This document shows, one piece after another, positions 1-13,492 of a stretch of 64,000 nt of DNA. This DNA is from Coriaria nepalensis. Its lineage: Eukaryota; Streptophyta; Magnoliopsida; Cucurbitales; Coriariaceae. Position numbers and translations under genes: made by a program. Each line of letters begins with the position of its first letter. The stretch's first letter is position 1. Below the pieces are notes generated by a model. It saw nothing but the letters and a program-made list of their open reading frames with translations, was not told the DNA's origin and searched no databases. The DNA is taken from assembly GCA_027186245.1 (NCBI GenBank), contig CP114486.1, positions 7,392,501 through 7,456,500 of the forward strand, given 5' to 3'.

Positions 1-281
1 TTTGAAGTGCAAAAATGGAATTCATTTCAATTGCATTCATATGATTTAGTTGATTGAGGAGACTCATTGAAATGAGTTTTAGATTAAACAAATGCACATG
101 TGTTCTTCAATGGTCATTAGCAAATTAAGCAAGAAACTAGTGTTTGAAGTGCAAAAACAGAATTCGTCCAAATTGCATTAATAAGATTTAGTTGCTTGAG
201 AAGACTAACTGAAATGATTTTCTAATCAAACAAATACACATGTTTTCTTCAATGGTCATTAGCAAATTATGCATGAAACTA

Positions 282-711
282 GTGTTTGAAGTGCAAAAAC
301 AGAATTCGTCCAAATTACATTAATAAGATTTAGTTGCTTGAGAAGACTAACTGAAATGATTTTCTGATCAAACAAATACACATGTGTCCTTCAAATGTCA
401 TTAGCATGTTATGCATTAATTAAACTTGTGTTTGGAGTACGAAAATTGAATTCGTTCGAATTGCATTCATATGATTTAGTTGCTTGAGGAGAGCCATTGA
501 AATGAATATTGGGTGAAACAAATGCACATGTGTCCTTCAAAGATCATTAGCATGTTATGCATGAAACTAGTGTTTGAAGTGCAAAAATGGAATTCATTTC
601 AATTGCATTCATATGATTTAGTTGATTGAGGAGACTCATTGAAATGAGTTTTAGATTAAACAAATGCACATGTGTTCTTCAATGGTCATTAGCAAATTAT
701 GCAAGAAACTA
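282..711 (+). repeat. D-B-C signature trio with GAATATTGGG, left flank
   Basis: Three monomers (282-427, 428-569, 570-711). The B copy is a special variant: GGAGTACGAAAATTG, TTCATATGATTTAG instead of TTCATACG, GAGAGCCATTG, and GAATATTGGGTGAAAC instead of GAGTTTTAGGTGAAAC. The same B variant returns at 21083-21224 and in related form near 29350-29460, but not between 711 and 20940, so the left mosaic is bracketed by it. Confidence 0.85.
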
Positions 712-3700
712 GTGTTTGAAGTGCAAAAACAGAATTCGTCCAAATTGCATTAATAAGATTTAGTTGCTTGAGAAGACTAACTGAAATGATTTTCTAATCA
801 AACAAATACACATGCGTTCTTCTGGTCATTAGCAAATTATGCATGAAACTAGTGTTTGAAGTGCAAAAACAGAATTCGTCCAAATTGCATTAATAAGATT
901 TACTTGCTTGAGAAGACTAACTGAAATGATTTTCTAATCAAACAAATACACATGTGTTCTTCAATGGTCATTAGCAAATTATGCATGAAACTAGTGTTTG
1001 AAGTGCAAAAACAGAATTCGTCCATATTGCATTAATAAGATTTAGTTGCTTGAGAAGACTAACTAAAATGATTTTCTAATCAAACAAATACACATGTGTT
1101 CTTCAATGGTCATTAGCAAATTATGCATGAAACTAGTGTTTGAAGTGCAAAAACAGAATTCGTCCATATTGCATTAATAAGATTTACTTGCTTGAGAAGA
1201 CTAACTGAAATGATTTTCTAATCAAACAAATACACATGTGTTCTTCAATGGTCATTAGCAAATTATGCATGAAACTAGTGTTTGAAGTGCAAAAACAGAA
1301 TTCGTCCATATTGCATTAATAAGATTTAGTTGCTTGAGAAGACTAACTAAAATGATTTTCTAATCAAACAAATACACATGTGTTCTTCAATGGTCATTAG
1401 CAAATTATGCATGAAACTAGTGTTTGAGTGCAAAAACAGAATTCGTCCAAATTGCATTAATAAGATTTAGTTGCTTGAGAAGACTAACTGAAATGATTTT
1501 ATAATCAAACAAATACACATGTGTTCTTCAATGGTCATTAGCAAATTATGCATGAAACTAGTGTTTGAAGTGCAAAAACAGAATTCGTCCATATTGCATT
1601 AATAAGATTTAGTTGCTTGAGAAGACTAACTGAAATGATTTTCTAATCAAACACATACACATGTGTTCTTCAATGGTCATTAGCAAATTATGCATGAAAC
1701 TAGTGTTTGAAGTGCAAAAACAGAATTCGTCCATATTGCATTAATAAGATTTAGTTGCTTGAGAAGACTAACTAAAATGATTTTCTAATCAAACAAATAC
1801 ACATGTGTTCTTCAATGGTCATTAGCAAATTATGCATGAAACTAGTGTTTGAAGTGCAAAAACAGAATTCGTCCAAATTGCATTAATAAGATTTAGTTGC
1901 TTGAGAAGACTAACTGAAATGATTTTCTGATCAAACAAATACACATGTGTCCTTCAAATGTCATTAGCAAATTATGCAGGAAACTCGTGTTTGAAGTGCA
2001 AAAACAGAATTCGTCCAAATTGCATTAATAAGATTTAGTTGCTTGAGAAGACTAACTGAAATGATTTTCTAATCAAACAAATACACATGTGTTCTTCAAT
2101 GGTCATTAGCAAATTATGCAGGTAACTAGTGTTTGAAGTGCAAAAACAGAATTCGTCCAAATTGCATTAATAAGATTTAGTTGCTTGAGAAGACTAACTG
2201 AAATGATTTTCTAATCAAACAAATACACATGTGTTCTTCAATGGTCATTAGCAAATTATGCATGAAACTAGTGTTTGAAGTGCAAAAACAGAATTCGTCC
2301 AAATTACATTAGTAAGATTTAGTTGCTTGAAAAGACTAATTGAAATGATTTTCTGATCAAACAAATACACATGTGTCCTTCAAATGTCATTAGCATCTTA
2401 TGCATTAATTAAACTTGTGTTTGAAGTACAAAAATTGAATTCGTTCGAATTGCATTCATACGATTTAGTTGCTTGAGGAGAGTCATTGAAATGAGTTTTA
2501 GGTGAAACAAATGCACATGTGTCCTGCAAAGATCATTAGCATGTTATGCATGATACTAGTGTTTGAAGTGCGAAAATAGAATTCATTTCAATTGCATTCA
2601 TATGATTTAGTTGATTGAGGAGACTCATTGAAATGAGTTTTAGATTAAACAAATGCACATGTGTTCTTCAATGGTCATTAGCAAATTATGCAGGAAACAA
2701 GTGTTTGAAGTGCAAAAACAGAATTCGTCCAAATTGCATTAATAAGATTTAGTTGCTTGAGAAGACTAACTGAAATGATTTTCTAATCAAACAAATACAC
2801 ATGTGTTCTTCAATGGTCATTAGCAGATTATGCAGGAAACTAGTGTTTCAAGTGCAAAAACAGAATTTGTCCAAATTGCATTAATAAGATTTAGTTGCTT
2901 GAGAAGACTAACTGAAATGATTTTCTAATCAAACAAATACACATGTGTTCTTCAATGGTCATTAGCAAATTATGCATGAAACTAGTGTTTGAAGTGCAAA
3001 AACAGAATTCGTCCAAATTGCATTAGTAAGATTTAGTTGCTTGAAAAGACTAATTTAAATGATTTTCTGATCAAACAAATACACATGTGTTCTTCAATGG
3101 TCATTAGCAAATTATGCATGAAACTAGTGTATGAAGTGCAAAAACAGAATTCGTCCAAATTGCATTAATAAGATTTAGTTGCTTGGGAAGACTAACTGAA
3201 ATGATTTTCTAATCAAACAAATACACATGTGTTCTTCAATGGTCATTAGCAAATTATGCATGAAACTAGTGTTTGAAGTGCAAAAACAGAATTCGTCCAA
3301 ATTGCATTAATAAGATTTAGTTGCTTGAGAAGACTAACTGAAATGATTTTCTGATCAAACAAATACACATGTGTCCTTCAAAGATCATTAGCATGTTATG
3401 CATGATACTAGTGTTTGAAGTGCAAAAATAGAATTCATTTGAATTGCATTCATATGATTTAGTTGCTTGAGAAGACTAACTGAAATGATTTTCTAATCAA
3501 ACAAATACACATGTGTTCTTCAATGGTCATTAGCAAATTATGCATGAAACTAGTGTTTGAAGTGCAAAAACAGAATTCGTCCAAATTGCATTAATAAGAT
3601 TTAGTTGCTTGAGAAGACTAACTGAAATGATTTTCTAATCAAACAAATACACATGTGTTCTTCAATGGTTATTAGCAAATTATGCATGAAACTAGTGTTT

Positions 3701-4535
3701 GAAGTGCAAAAACAGAATTCGTCCAAATTGCATTAATAAGATTTAGTTGCTTGAGAAGACTAACTGAAATGATTTTCTAATCAAACAAATAAACATGTGT
3801 TCTTCAATGGTCATTAGCAAATTATGCATGAAACTAGTGTTTGAAGTGCAAAAATGGAATTCATTTGATTTGCATTCATATGATTAAGTTGATTGAGGAG
3901 ACTCATTGAAATGAGTTTTAGATTAAACAAATGCACATGTGTTCTTCAATGGTCATTAGCAAATTATGCAGGAAACTAGTGTTTGAAGTGCAAAAACAGA
4001 ATTCGTCCATATTGCATTAATAAGATTTAGTTGCTTGGGAAGACTAACTGAAATGATTTTCTAATCAAACAAATACACATGTGTTCTTCAATGGTCATTA
4101 GCAAATTATGCATGAAACTAGTGTTTGAAGTGCAAAAACAGAATTCGTCCATATTGCATTAGTAAGATTTAGTTGCTTGAGAAGACTAACTAAAATGATT
4201 TACTAATCAAACAAATACACATGTGTTCTTCAATGGTCATTAGCAAATTATGCATGAAACTAGTGTTTGTAGTGCAAAAACAGAATTCGTCCAAATTGCA
4301 TTAATAAGATTTAGTTGCTTGGGAAGACTAACTGAAATGATTTTCTAATCAAACAAATACACATGTGTTCTTCAATGGTCATTAGCAAATTATGCATGAA
4401 ACTAGTGTTTGAAGTGCAAAAACAGAATTCGTCCATATTGCATTAATAAGATTTAGTTGCTTGAAAAGACTAATTGAAATGATTTTCTGATCAAACAAAT
4501 ACACATGTGTCCTTCAAATGTCATTAGCATCTTAT

Positions 4536-5391
4536 GCATTAATTAAACTTGTGTTTGAAGTACAAAAATTGAATTCGTTCGAATTGCATTCATACGATTT
4601 AGTTGCTTGAGGAGAGTCATTGAAATGAGTTTTAGGTGAAACAAATGCACATGTGTCCTGCAAAGATCATTAGCATGTTATGCATGATACTAGTGTTTGA
4701 AGTGCAAAAATAGAATTCATTTCAATTGCATTCATATGATTTAGTTGATTGAGGAGACTCATTGAAATGAGTTTTAGATTAAACAAATGCACATGTGTTC
4801 TTCAATGGTCATTAGCAAATTATGCATGAAACTAGTGTTTGAAGTGCAAAAACAGAATTCGTCCAAATTGCATTAATAAGATTTAGTTGCTTGAGAAGAC
4901 TAACTGAAATGATTTTCTAATCAAACAAATACACATGTTTTCTTCAATGGTCATTAGCAAATTATGCATGAAACTAGTGTTTGAAGTGCAAAAACAGAAT
5001 TCGTCCAAATTGCATTAATAAGATTTAGTTGCTTGAGAAGACTAACTGAAATGATTTTCTGATCAAACAAATAAACATGTGTTCTTCAATGGTCATTAGC
5101 AAATTATGCATGAAACTAGTGTTTGAAGTGCAAAAATGGAATTCATTTGATTTACATTCATATGATTAAGTTGATTGAGGAGACTCATTGAAATGAGTTT
5201 TAGATTAAACAAATGCACATGTGTTCTTCAATGGTCATTAGCAAATTATGCATGAAACTAGTGTTTGAAGTGCAAAAACAGAATTCGTCCAAATTACATT
5301 AGTAAGATTTAGTTGCTTGAAAAGACTAATTGAAATGATTTTCTGATCAAACAAATACACATGTGTCCTTCAAATGTCATTAGCATCTTAT
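4536..5391 (+). repeat. 856-bp six-monomer module, copy 1
   Basis: Runs from one TTAATTAA-bearing D tail to the next through B, C, A, A and a C-like monomer with TTTGATTTACATTC. Its distinctive features, ACATGTTTTC near 4934 and TTGATTTACA at 5147, recur at the same relative positions in the modules starting at 10954 and 15800 (offset 6418 for the first pair). 856 equals six monomers plus the 4-bp insertion. Confidence 0.85.
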
Positions 5392-5832
5392 GCATTAATT
5401 AAACTTGTGTTTGAAGTACAAAAATTGAATTCGTTCGAATTGCATTCATACGATTTAGTTGCTTGAGGAGAGTCATTGAAATGAGTTTTAGGTGAAACAA
5501 ATGCACATGTGTCCTGCAAAGATCATTAGCATGTTATGCAAGATACTAGTGTTTGAAGTGCGAAAATAGAATTCATTTCAAATGCATTCATATGATTTAG
5601 TTGATTGAGGAGACTCATTGAAATGAGTTTTAGATTAAACAAATGCACATGTGTTCTTCAATGGTCATTAGCAAATTATGCAGGAAACTAGTGTTTCAAG
5701 TGCAAAAACAGAATTCGTCCAAATTGCATTAATAAGATTTAGTTGCTTGAGAAGACTAACTGAAATGATTTTCTAATCAAACAAATACACATGTGTCCTT
5801 CAATGGTCATTAGCAAATTATGCATGAAACTA

Positions 5833-5974
5833 GTGTTTGAAGTGCAAAAACAGAATTCGTCCAAATTGCATTAATAAGATTTAGTTGCTTGAGAAGACTA
5901 ACTGAAATGATTTTCTAATCAAACAAATACACATGTGTTCTTCAATGGTCATTAGCAAATTATGCATGAAACTA
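5833..5974 (+). repeat. Type A monomer, representative consensus copy (142 bp)
   Basis: This is the commonest monomer type. Diagnostic segments are CAGAATTCGTCC, ATTAATAAGATTTAG, GAGAAGACTAACTGAAATG, TTTTCTAATC, the perfect 10-bp palindrome ACACATGTGT and CAATGGTCATTAGCAAATT. By count 43 of 142 bases are G or C. Many copies elsewhere are identical to it or differ by one or two bases. Recurrent sub-variants are CCATATTG for CCAAATTG, AACTAAAATG for AACTGAAATG, AATAAACATG for AATACACATG and CTTGGGAAG for CTTGAGAAG; these help to track duplications. Confidence 0.95.
5924..5933. other. 10-bp perfect palindrome ACACATGTGT in type A monomers (example)
   Basis: Near the same monomer position (about base 92 onward) in almost all type A and D copies; B and C copies keep the inner CACATGTG. 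It is the most constant dyad of the family. Short dyad symmetries are known in several centromeric satellites, so it is a candidate structural or binding element, but the sequence alone does not prove function. Rare losses: ACATGTTTTC, AAACATGTG and TACACGTGTTC variants, and the 6-bp deletion in AAATGCGTCC of the HOR. Confidence 0.6.
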
Positions 5975-6684
5975 GTGTTTGAAGTGCAAAAACAGAATTC
6001 GTCCAAATTGCATTAATAAGATTTAGTTGCTTGAGAAGACTAACTGAAATGATTTTCTAATCAAACAAATACACATGTGTTCTTCAATGGTCATTAGCAA
6101 ATTATGCATGAAACTAGTGTTTGAAGTGCAAAAACAGAATTCGTCCAAATTGCATTAATAAGATTTAGTTGCTTTAGAAGACTAACTGAAATGATTTTCT
6201 AATCAAACAAATACACATGTGTCCTTCAAATGTCATTAGCAAATTATGCACGAAACTAGTGTTTGAAGTGCAAAAACAGAATTCGTCCAAATTGCATTAA
6301 TAAGATTTAGTTGCTTGAGAAGACTAACTGAAATGATTTTCTAATCAAACAAATACACATGTGTTCTTCAATGGTCATTAGCAAATTATGCATGAAACTA
6401 GTGTTTGAAGTGCAAAAACAGAATTCGTCCAAATTGCATTAATAAGATTTAGTTGCTTGAGAAGACTAACTGAAATGATTTTCTAATCAAACAAATACAC
6501 ATGTGTTCTTCAATGGTCATTAGCAAATTATGCAGGAAACTAGTGTTTCAAGTGCAAAAACAGAATTCGTCCAAATTGCATTAATAAGATTTAGTTGCTT
6601 GAGAAGACTAACTGAAATGATTTTCTAATCAAACAAATACACATGTGTTCTTCAATGGTCATTAGCAAATTATGCATGAAACTA

Positions 6685-6830
6685 GTGTTTGAAGTGCAAA
6701 AACAGAATTCGTCCAAATTACATTAGTAAGATTTAGTTGCTTGAAAAGACTAATTGAAATGATTTTCTGATCAAACAAATACACATGTGTCCTTCAAATG
6801 TCATTAGCATCTTATGCATTAATTAAACTT
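6685..6830 (+). repeat. Type D monomer, representative (146 bp, with 4-bp insertion)
   Basis: A diverged relative of type A that almost always sits directly before a type B monomer. Diagnostics: ATTAGTAAGATTTAG, GAAAAGACTAATTG, TTTTCTGATC, GTCCTTCAAATGTCATTAGC and an end reading GCATTAATTAAACTT. The end holds four more bases than other monomers, giving 146 bp and an 8-bp palindrome TTAATTAA. To the right of about 20.5 kb the same type ends GCATTAAACTT and is 142 bp, so this insertion separates the left block from the rest. Confidence 0.93.
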
Positions 6831-6972
6831 GTGTTTGAAGTACAAAAATTGAATTCGTTCGAATTGCATTCATACGATTTAGTTGCTTGAGGAGAGTCAT
6901 TGAAATGAGTTTTAGGTGAAACAAATGCACATGTGTCCTGCAAAGATCATTAGCATGTTATGCATGATACTA
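6831..6972 (+). repeat. Type B monomer, representative (142 bp)
   Basis: The most diverged monomer type, normally between D and C. Diagnostics: GAAGTACAAAAATTG, the imperfect dyad AATTCG-TT-CGAATT, TTCATACGATTTAG, GAGGAGAGTCATTG, TTTTAGGTGAAAC, GCACATGTGTCC and CAAAGATCATTAGCATG. The palindrome around ACATGT is only 8 bp here (CACATGTG). In the left block it usually reads GTCCTGCAAAG, and in the middle and right blocks GTCCTTCAAAG, another block-specific marker. Confidence 0.93.
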
Positions 6973-7114
6973 GTGTTTGAAGTGCAAAAATAGAATTCAT
7001 TTCAATTGCATTCATATGATTTAGTTGATTGAGGAGACTCATTGACATGAGTTTTAGATTAAACAAATGCACATGTGTTCTTCAATGGTCATTAGCAAAT
7101 TATGCAGGAAACAA
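6973..7114 (+). repeat. Type C monomer, representative (142 bp)
   Basis: Usually follows type B and precedes a run of type A. Diagnostics: CAAAAATAGAATTCATTT, TTCATATGATTTAG, GTTGATTGAGGAGACTC, TTTTAGATTAAAC and a type-A-like end CAATGGTCATTAGCAAATT. It contains a stem ACTCAT-TGAA-ATGAGT (6-bp arms, 4-base loop; this particular copy has one mismatch, GACATGAG) and the 8-bp palindrome TCATATGA. Its first half resembles B and its last third resembles A, so it may be an ancient B/A recombinant; that origin is inference. Confidence 0.9.
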
Positions 7115-9682
7115 GTGTTTGAAGTGCAAAAACAGAATTCGTCCAAATTGCATTAATAAGATTTAGTTGCTTGAGAAGACTAACTGAAATGATTTTCTAA
7201 TCAAACAAATACACATGTGTTCTTCAATGGTCATTAGCAAATTATGCATGAAACTAGTGTTTGAAGTGCAAAAACAGAATTCGTCCAAATTGCATTAATA
7301 AGATTTAGTTGCTTGAGAAGACTAACTGAAATGATTTTCTAATCAAACAAATACACATGTGTCCTTCAAATGTCATTAGCAAATTATGCACGAAACTAGT
7401 GTTTGAAGTGCAAAAACAGAATTCGTCCAAATTGCATTAATAAGATTTAGTTGCTTGAGAAGACTAACTGAAATGATTTTCTAATCAAACAAATACACAT
7501 GTGTTCTTCAATGGTCATTAGCAAATTATGCATGAAACTAGTGTTTGAAGTGCAAAAACAGAATTCGTCCAAATTGCATTAATAAGATTTAGTTGCTTGA
7601 GAAGACTAACTGAAATGATTTTCTAATCAAACAAATACACATGTGTTCTTCAATGGTCATTAGCAAATTATGCAGGAAACTAGTGTTTCAAGTGCAAAAA
7701 CAGAATTCGTCCAAATTGCATTAATAAGATTTAGTTGCTTGAGAAGACTAACTGAAATGATTTTCTAATCAAACAAATACACATGTGTTCTTCAATGGTC
7801 ATTAGCAAATTATGCATGAAACTAGTGTTTGAAGTGCAAAAACAGAATTCGTCCATATTGCATTAATAAGATTTAGTTGCTTGAAAAGACTGATTGAAAT
7901 GATTTTCCGATCAAACAAATACACATGTGTCCTTCAAATGTCATTAGCATCTTATGCATTAATTAAACTTGTGTTTGAAGTATAAAAATTGAATTCGTTC
8001 GAATTGCATTCATACGATTTAGTTGCTTGAGGAGAGTCATTGAAATGAGTTTTAGGTGAAACAAATGCACATGTGTCCTGCAAAGATCATTAGCATGTTA
8101 TGCATGATACTAGTGTTTGAAGTGCAAAAATAGAATTCATTTCAATTGCATTCATATGATTTAGTTGATTGAGGAGACTCATTGACATGAGTTTTAGATT
8201 AAACAAATGCACATGTGTTCTTCAATGGTCATTAGCAAATTATGCAGGAAACAAGTGTTTGAAGTGCAAAAACAGAATTCGTCCAAATTGCATTAATAAG
8301 ATTTAGTTGCTTGAGAAGGCTAACTGAAATGATTTTCTAATCAAACAAATACACATGTGTTCTTCAATGGTCATTAGCAAATTATGCATGAAACTAGTGT
8401 TTGAAGTGCAAAAACAGAATTCGTCCAAATTACATTAGTAAGATTTAGTTGCTTGAAAAGACTAATTGAAATGATTTTCTGATCAAACAAATACACATGT
8501 GTCCTTCAAATGTCATTAGCATCTTATGCATTAATTAAACTTGTGTTTGAAGTACAAAAATTGAATTCGTTCGAATTGCATTCATACGATTTAGTTGCTT
8601 GAGGAGAGTCATTGAAATGAGTTTTAGGTGAAACAAATGCACATGTGTCCTGCAAAGATCATTAGCATGTTATGCATGATACTAGTGTTTGAAGTGCAAA
8701 AATAGAATTCATTTCAATTGCATTCATATGATTTAGTTGATTGAGGAGACTCATTGAAATGAGTTTTAGATTAAACAAATGCACATGTGTTCTTCAATGG
8801 TCATTAGCAAATTATGCAGGAAACAAGTGTTTGAAGTGCAAAAACAGAATTCGTCCAAATTGCATTAATAAGATTTAGTTGCTTGAGAAGACTAACTGAA
8901 ATGATTTTCTAATCAAACAAATACACATGTGTTCTTCAATGGTTATTAGCAAATTATGCATGAAACTAGTGTTTGAAGTGCAAAAACAGAATTCGTCCAA
9001 ATTGCATTAATAAGATTTAGTTGCTTGAGAAGACTAACTGAAATGATTTTCTAATCAAACAAATAAACATGTGTTCTTCAATGGTCATTAGCAAATTATG
9101 CATGAAACTAGTGTTTGAAGTGCAAAAATGGAATTCATTTGATTTGCATTCATATGATTAAGTTGATTGAGGAGACTCATTGAAATGAGTTTTAGATTAA
9201 ACAAATGCACATGTGTTCTTCAATGCTCATTAGCAAATTATGCAGGAAACTAGTGTTTGAAGTGCAAAAACAGAATTCGTCCATATTGCATTAATAAGAT
9301 TTAGTTGCTTGAGAAGACTAACTGAAATGATTTTCTAATCAAACAAATACACATGTGTTCTTCAATGGTCATTAGCAAATTATGCATGAAACTAGTGTTT
9401 GAAGTGCAAAAACAGAATTCGTCCATATTGCATTAATAAGATTTAGTTGCTTGAAAAGACTGATTGAAATGATTTTCCGATCAAACAAATACACATGTGT
9501 CCTTCAAATGTCATTAGCATCTTATGCATTAATTAAACTTGTGTTTGAAGTATAAAAATTGAATTCGTTCGAATTGCATTCATACGATTTAGTTGCTTGA
9601 GGAGAGTCATTGAAATGAGTTTTAGGTGAAAAAAATGCACATGTGTCCTGCAAAGATCATTAGCATGTTATGCATGATACTA

Positions 9683-11480
9683 GTGTTTGAAGTGCAAAAA
9701 CAGAATTCGTCCAAATTACATTAGTAAGATTTAGTTGCTTGAAAAGACTAATTGAAATGATTTTCTGATCAAACAAATACACATGTGTCCTTCAAATGTC
9801 ATTAGCATCTTATGCATTAATTAAACTTGTGTTTGAAGTACAAAAATTGAATTCGTTCGAATTGCATTCATACGATTTAGTTGCTTGAGGAGAGTCATTG
9901 AAATGAGTTTTAGGTGAAACAAATGCACATGTGTCATGCAAAGATCATTAGCATGTTATGCAAGATACTAGTGTTTGAAGTGCGAAAATAAAATTCATTT
10001 CAAATGCATTCATATGATTTAGTTGATTGAGGAGACTCATTGAAATGAGTTTTAGATTAAACAAATGCACATGTGTTCTTCAATGGTCATTAGCAAATTA
10101 TGCAGGAAACTAGTGTTTCAAGTGCAAAAACAGAATTCGTCCAAATTGCATTAATAAGATTTAGTTGCTTGAGAAGACTAACTGAAATGATTTTCTAATC
10201 AAACAAATACACATGTGTTCTTCAATGGTCATTAGCAAATTATGCATGAAACTAGTGTTTGAAGTGCAAAAACAGAATTCGTCCAAATTGCATTAATAAG
10301 ATTTAGTTGCTTGAGAAGACTAACTGAAATGATTTTCTAATCAAACAAATACACATGTGTTCTTCAATGGTCATTAGCAAATTATGCATGAAACTAGTGT
10401 TTGAAGTGCAAAAACAGAATTCGTCCAAATTGCATTAATAAGATTTAGTTGCTTGAGAAGACTAACTGAAATGATTTTCTAATCAAACAAATACACATGT
10501 GTCCTTCAAATGTCATTAGCAAATTATGCACGAAACTAGTGTTTGAAGTGCAAAAACAGAATTCGTCCAAATTGCATTAATAAGATTTAGTTGCTTGAGA
10601 AGACTAACGGAAATGATTTTCTAATCAAACAAATACACATGTGTTCTTCAATGGTCATTAGCAAATTATGCATGAAACTAGTGTTTGAAGTGCAAAAACA
10701 GAATTCGTCCAAATTGCATTAATAAGATTTAGTTGCTTGGGAAGACTAACTGAAATGATTTTCTAATCAAACAAATACACATGTGTTCTTCAATGGTCAT
10801 TAGCAAATTATGCATGAAACTAGTGTTTGAAGTGCAAAAACAGAATTCGTCCATATTGCATTAATAAGATTTAGTTGCTTGAAAAGACTAATTGAAATGA
10901 TTTTCTGATCAAACAAATACACATGTGTCCTTCAAATGTCATTAGCATCTTATGCATTAATTAAACTTGTGTTTGAAGTACAAAAATTGAATTCGTTCGA
11001 ATTGCATTCATACGATTTAGTTGCTTGAGGAGAGTCATTGAAATGAGTTTTAGGTGAAACAAATGCACATGTGTCCTGCAAAGATCATTAGCATGTTATG
11101 CATGATACTAGTGTTTGAAGTGCAAAAATAGAATTCATTTCAATTGCATTCATATGATTTAGTTGATTGAGGAGACTCATTGAAATGAGTTTTAGATTAA
11201 ACAAATGCACATGTGTTCTTCAATGGTCATTAGCAAATTATGCATGAAACTAGTGTTTGAAGTGCAAAAACAGAATTCGTCCAAATTGCATTAATAAGAT
11301 TTAGTTGCTTGAGAAGACTAACTGAAATGATTTTCTAATCAAACAAATACACATGTTTTCTTCAATGGTCATTAGCAAATTATGCATGAAACTAGTGTTT
11401 GAAGTGCAAAAACAGAATTCGTCCAAATTGCATTAATAAGATTTAGTTGCTTGAGAAGACTAACTGAAATGATTTTCTGA
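9683..11480 (+). repeat. 1.8-kb segmental duplication, copy 1 (partner 16525-18322)
   Basis: Matches 16525-18322 at a constant offset of 6842 bp (48 monomers plus 26 bp of identified insertions). Shared rare markers are GTTTCAAGTG at 10115, CACGAAACTAGTG near 10530 and ACATGTTTTC at 11351. Differences I noticed are few: GTCATGCAAAG against GTCCTGCAAAG, AATAAAATTC against AATAGAATTC, and GACTAACGG against GACTAACTG. The match stops where a C-like monomer here meets an A monomer there. Confidence 0.82.
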
Positions 11481-11809
11481 TCAAACAAATAAACATGTGT
11501 TCTTCAATGGTCATTAGCAAATTATGCATGAAACTAGTGTTTGAAGTGCAAAAATGGAATTCATTTGATTTACATTCATATGATTAAGTTGATTGAGGAG
11601 ACTCATTGAAATGAGTTTTAGATTAAACAAATGCACATGTGTTCTTCAATGGTCATTAGCAAATTATGCATGAAACTAGTGTTTGAAGTGCAAAAACAGA
11701 ATTCGTCCAAATTACATTAGTAAGATTTAGTTGCTTGAAAAGACTAATTGAAATGATTTTCTGATCAAACAAATACACATGTGTCCTTCAAATGTCATTA
11801 GCATCTTAT
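10954..11809 (+). repeat. 856-bp six-monomer module, copy 2
   Basis: Same module as 4536-5391, with ACATGTTTTC at 11351 and TTGATTTACA at 11565. It follows a 1140-bp module directly (9814-10953), whereas copy 3 precedes one, so modules have been shuffled as whole units. Confidence 0.85.
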
Positions 11810-13492
11810 GCATTAATTAAACTTGTGTTTGAAGTACAAAAATTGAATTCGTTCGAATTGCATTCATACGATTTAGTTGCTTGAGGAGAGTCATTGAAAT
11901 GAGTTTTAGGTGAAACAAATGCACATGTGTCCTGCAAAGATCATTAGCATGTTATGCAAGATACTAGTGTTTGAAGTGCGAAAATAGAATTCATTTCAAA
12001 TGCATTCATATGATTTAGTTGATTGAGGAGACTCATTGAAATGAGTTTTAGATTAAACAAATGCACATGTGTTCTTCAATGGTCATTAGCAAATTATGCA
12101 TGAAACTAGTGTTTGAAGTGCAAAAACAGAATTCGTCCAAATTACATTAGTAAGATTTAGTTGCTTGAAAAGACTAATTGAAATGATTTTCTGATCAAAC
12201 AAATACACATGTGTCCTTCAAATGTCATTAGCATCTTATGCATTAATTAAACTTGTGTTTGAAGTACAAAAATTGAATTCGTTCGAATTGCATTCATACG
12301 ATTTAGTTGCTTGAGGAGAGTCATTGAAATGAGTTTTAGGTGAAACAAATGCACATGTGTCCTGCAAAGATCATTAGCATGTTATGCAAGATACTAGTGT
12401 TTGAAGTGCGAAAATAGAATTCATTTCAAATGCATTCATATGATTTAGTTGATTGAGGAGACTCATTGAAATGAGTTTTAGATTAAACAAATGCACATGT
12501 GTTCTTCAATGGTCATTAGCAAATTATGCAGGAAACTAGTGTTTCAAGTGCAAAAACAGAATTCGTCCAAATTGCATTAATAAGATTTAGTTGCTTGAGA
12601 AGACTAACTGAAATGATTTTCTAATCAAACAAATACACATGTGTTCTTCAATGGTCATTAGCAAATTATGCATGAAACTAGTGTTTGAAGTGCAAAAACA
12701 GAATTCGTCCAAATTGCATTAATAAGATTTAGTTGCTTGGGAAGACTAACTGAAATGATTTTCTAATCAAACAAATACACATGTGTTCTTCAATGGTCAT
12801 TAGCAAATTATGCATGAAACTAGTGTTTGAAGTGCAAAAACAGAATTCGTCCATATTGCATTAATAAGATTTAGTTGCTTGAAAAGACTAATTGAAATGA
12901 TTTTCTGATCAAACAAATACACATGTGTCCTTCAAATGTCATTAGCATCTTATGCATTAATTAAACTTGTGTTTGAAGTACAAAAATTGAATTCGTTCGA
13001 ATTGCATTCATACGATTTAGTTGCTTGAGGAGAGTCATTGAAATGAGTTTTAGGTGAAACAAATGCACATGTGTCCTGCAAAGATCATTAGCATGTTATG
13101 CATGATACTAGTGTTTGAAGTGCAAAAATAGAATTCATTTCAATTGCATTCATATGATTTAGTTGATTGAGGAGACTCATTGAAATGAGTTTTAGATTAA
13201 ACAAATGCACATGTGTTCTTCAATGGTCATTAGCAAATTATGCATGAAACTAGTGTTTGAAGTGCAAAAACAGAATTCGTCCAAATTGCATTAATAAGAT
13301 TTAGTTGCTTGAGAAGACTAACTGAAATGATTTTCTAATCAAACAAATACACATGTTTTCTTCAATGGTCATTAGCAAATTATGCATGAAACTAGTGTTT
13401 GAAGTGCAAAAACAGAATTCGTCCAAATTGCATTAATAAGATTTAGTTGCTTGAGAAGACTAACTGAAATGATTTTCTAATCAAACAAATAC

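Noticed and set aside
6843..6862. Possible CENP-B box in the TTCGTTCGAATTG segment of type B
   Set aside because: It shares TTCG and the central A but lacks the CGGG half required by the known box.
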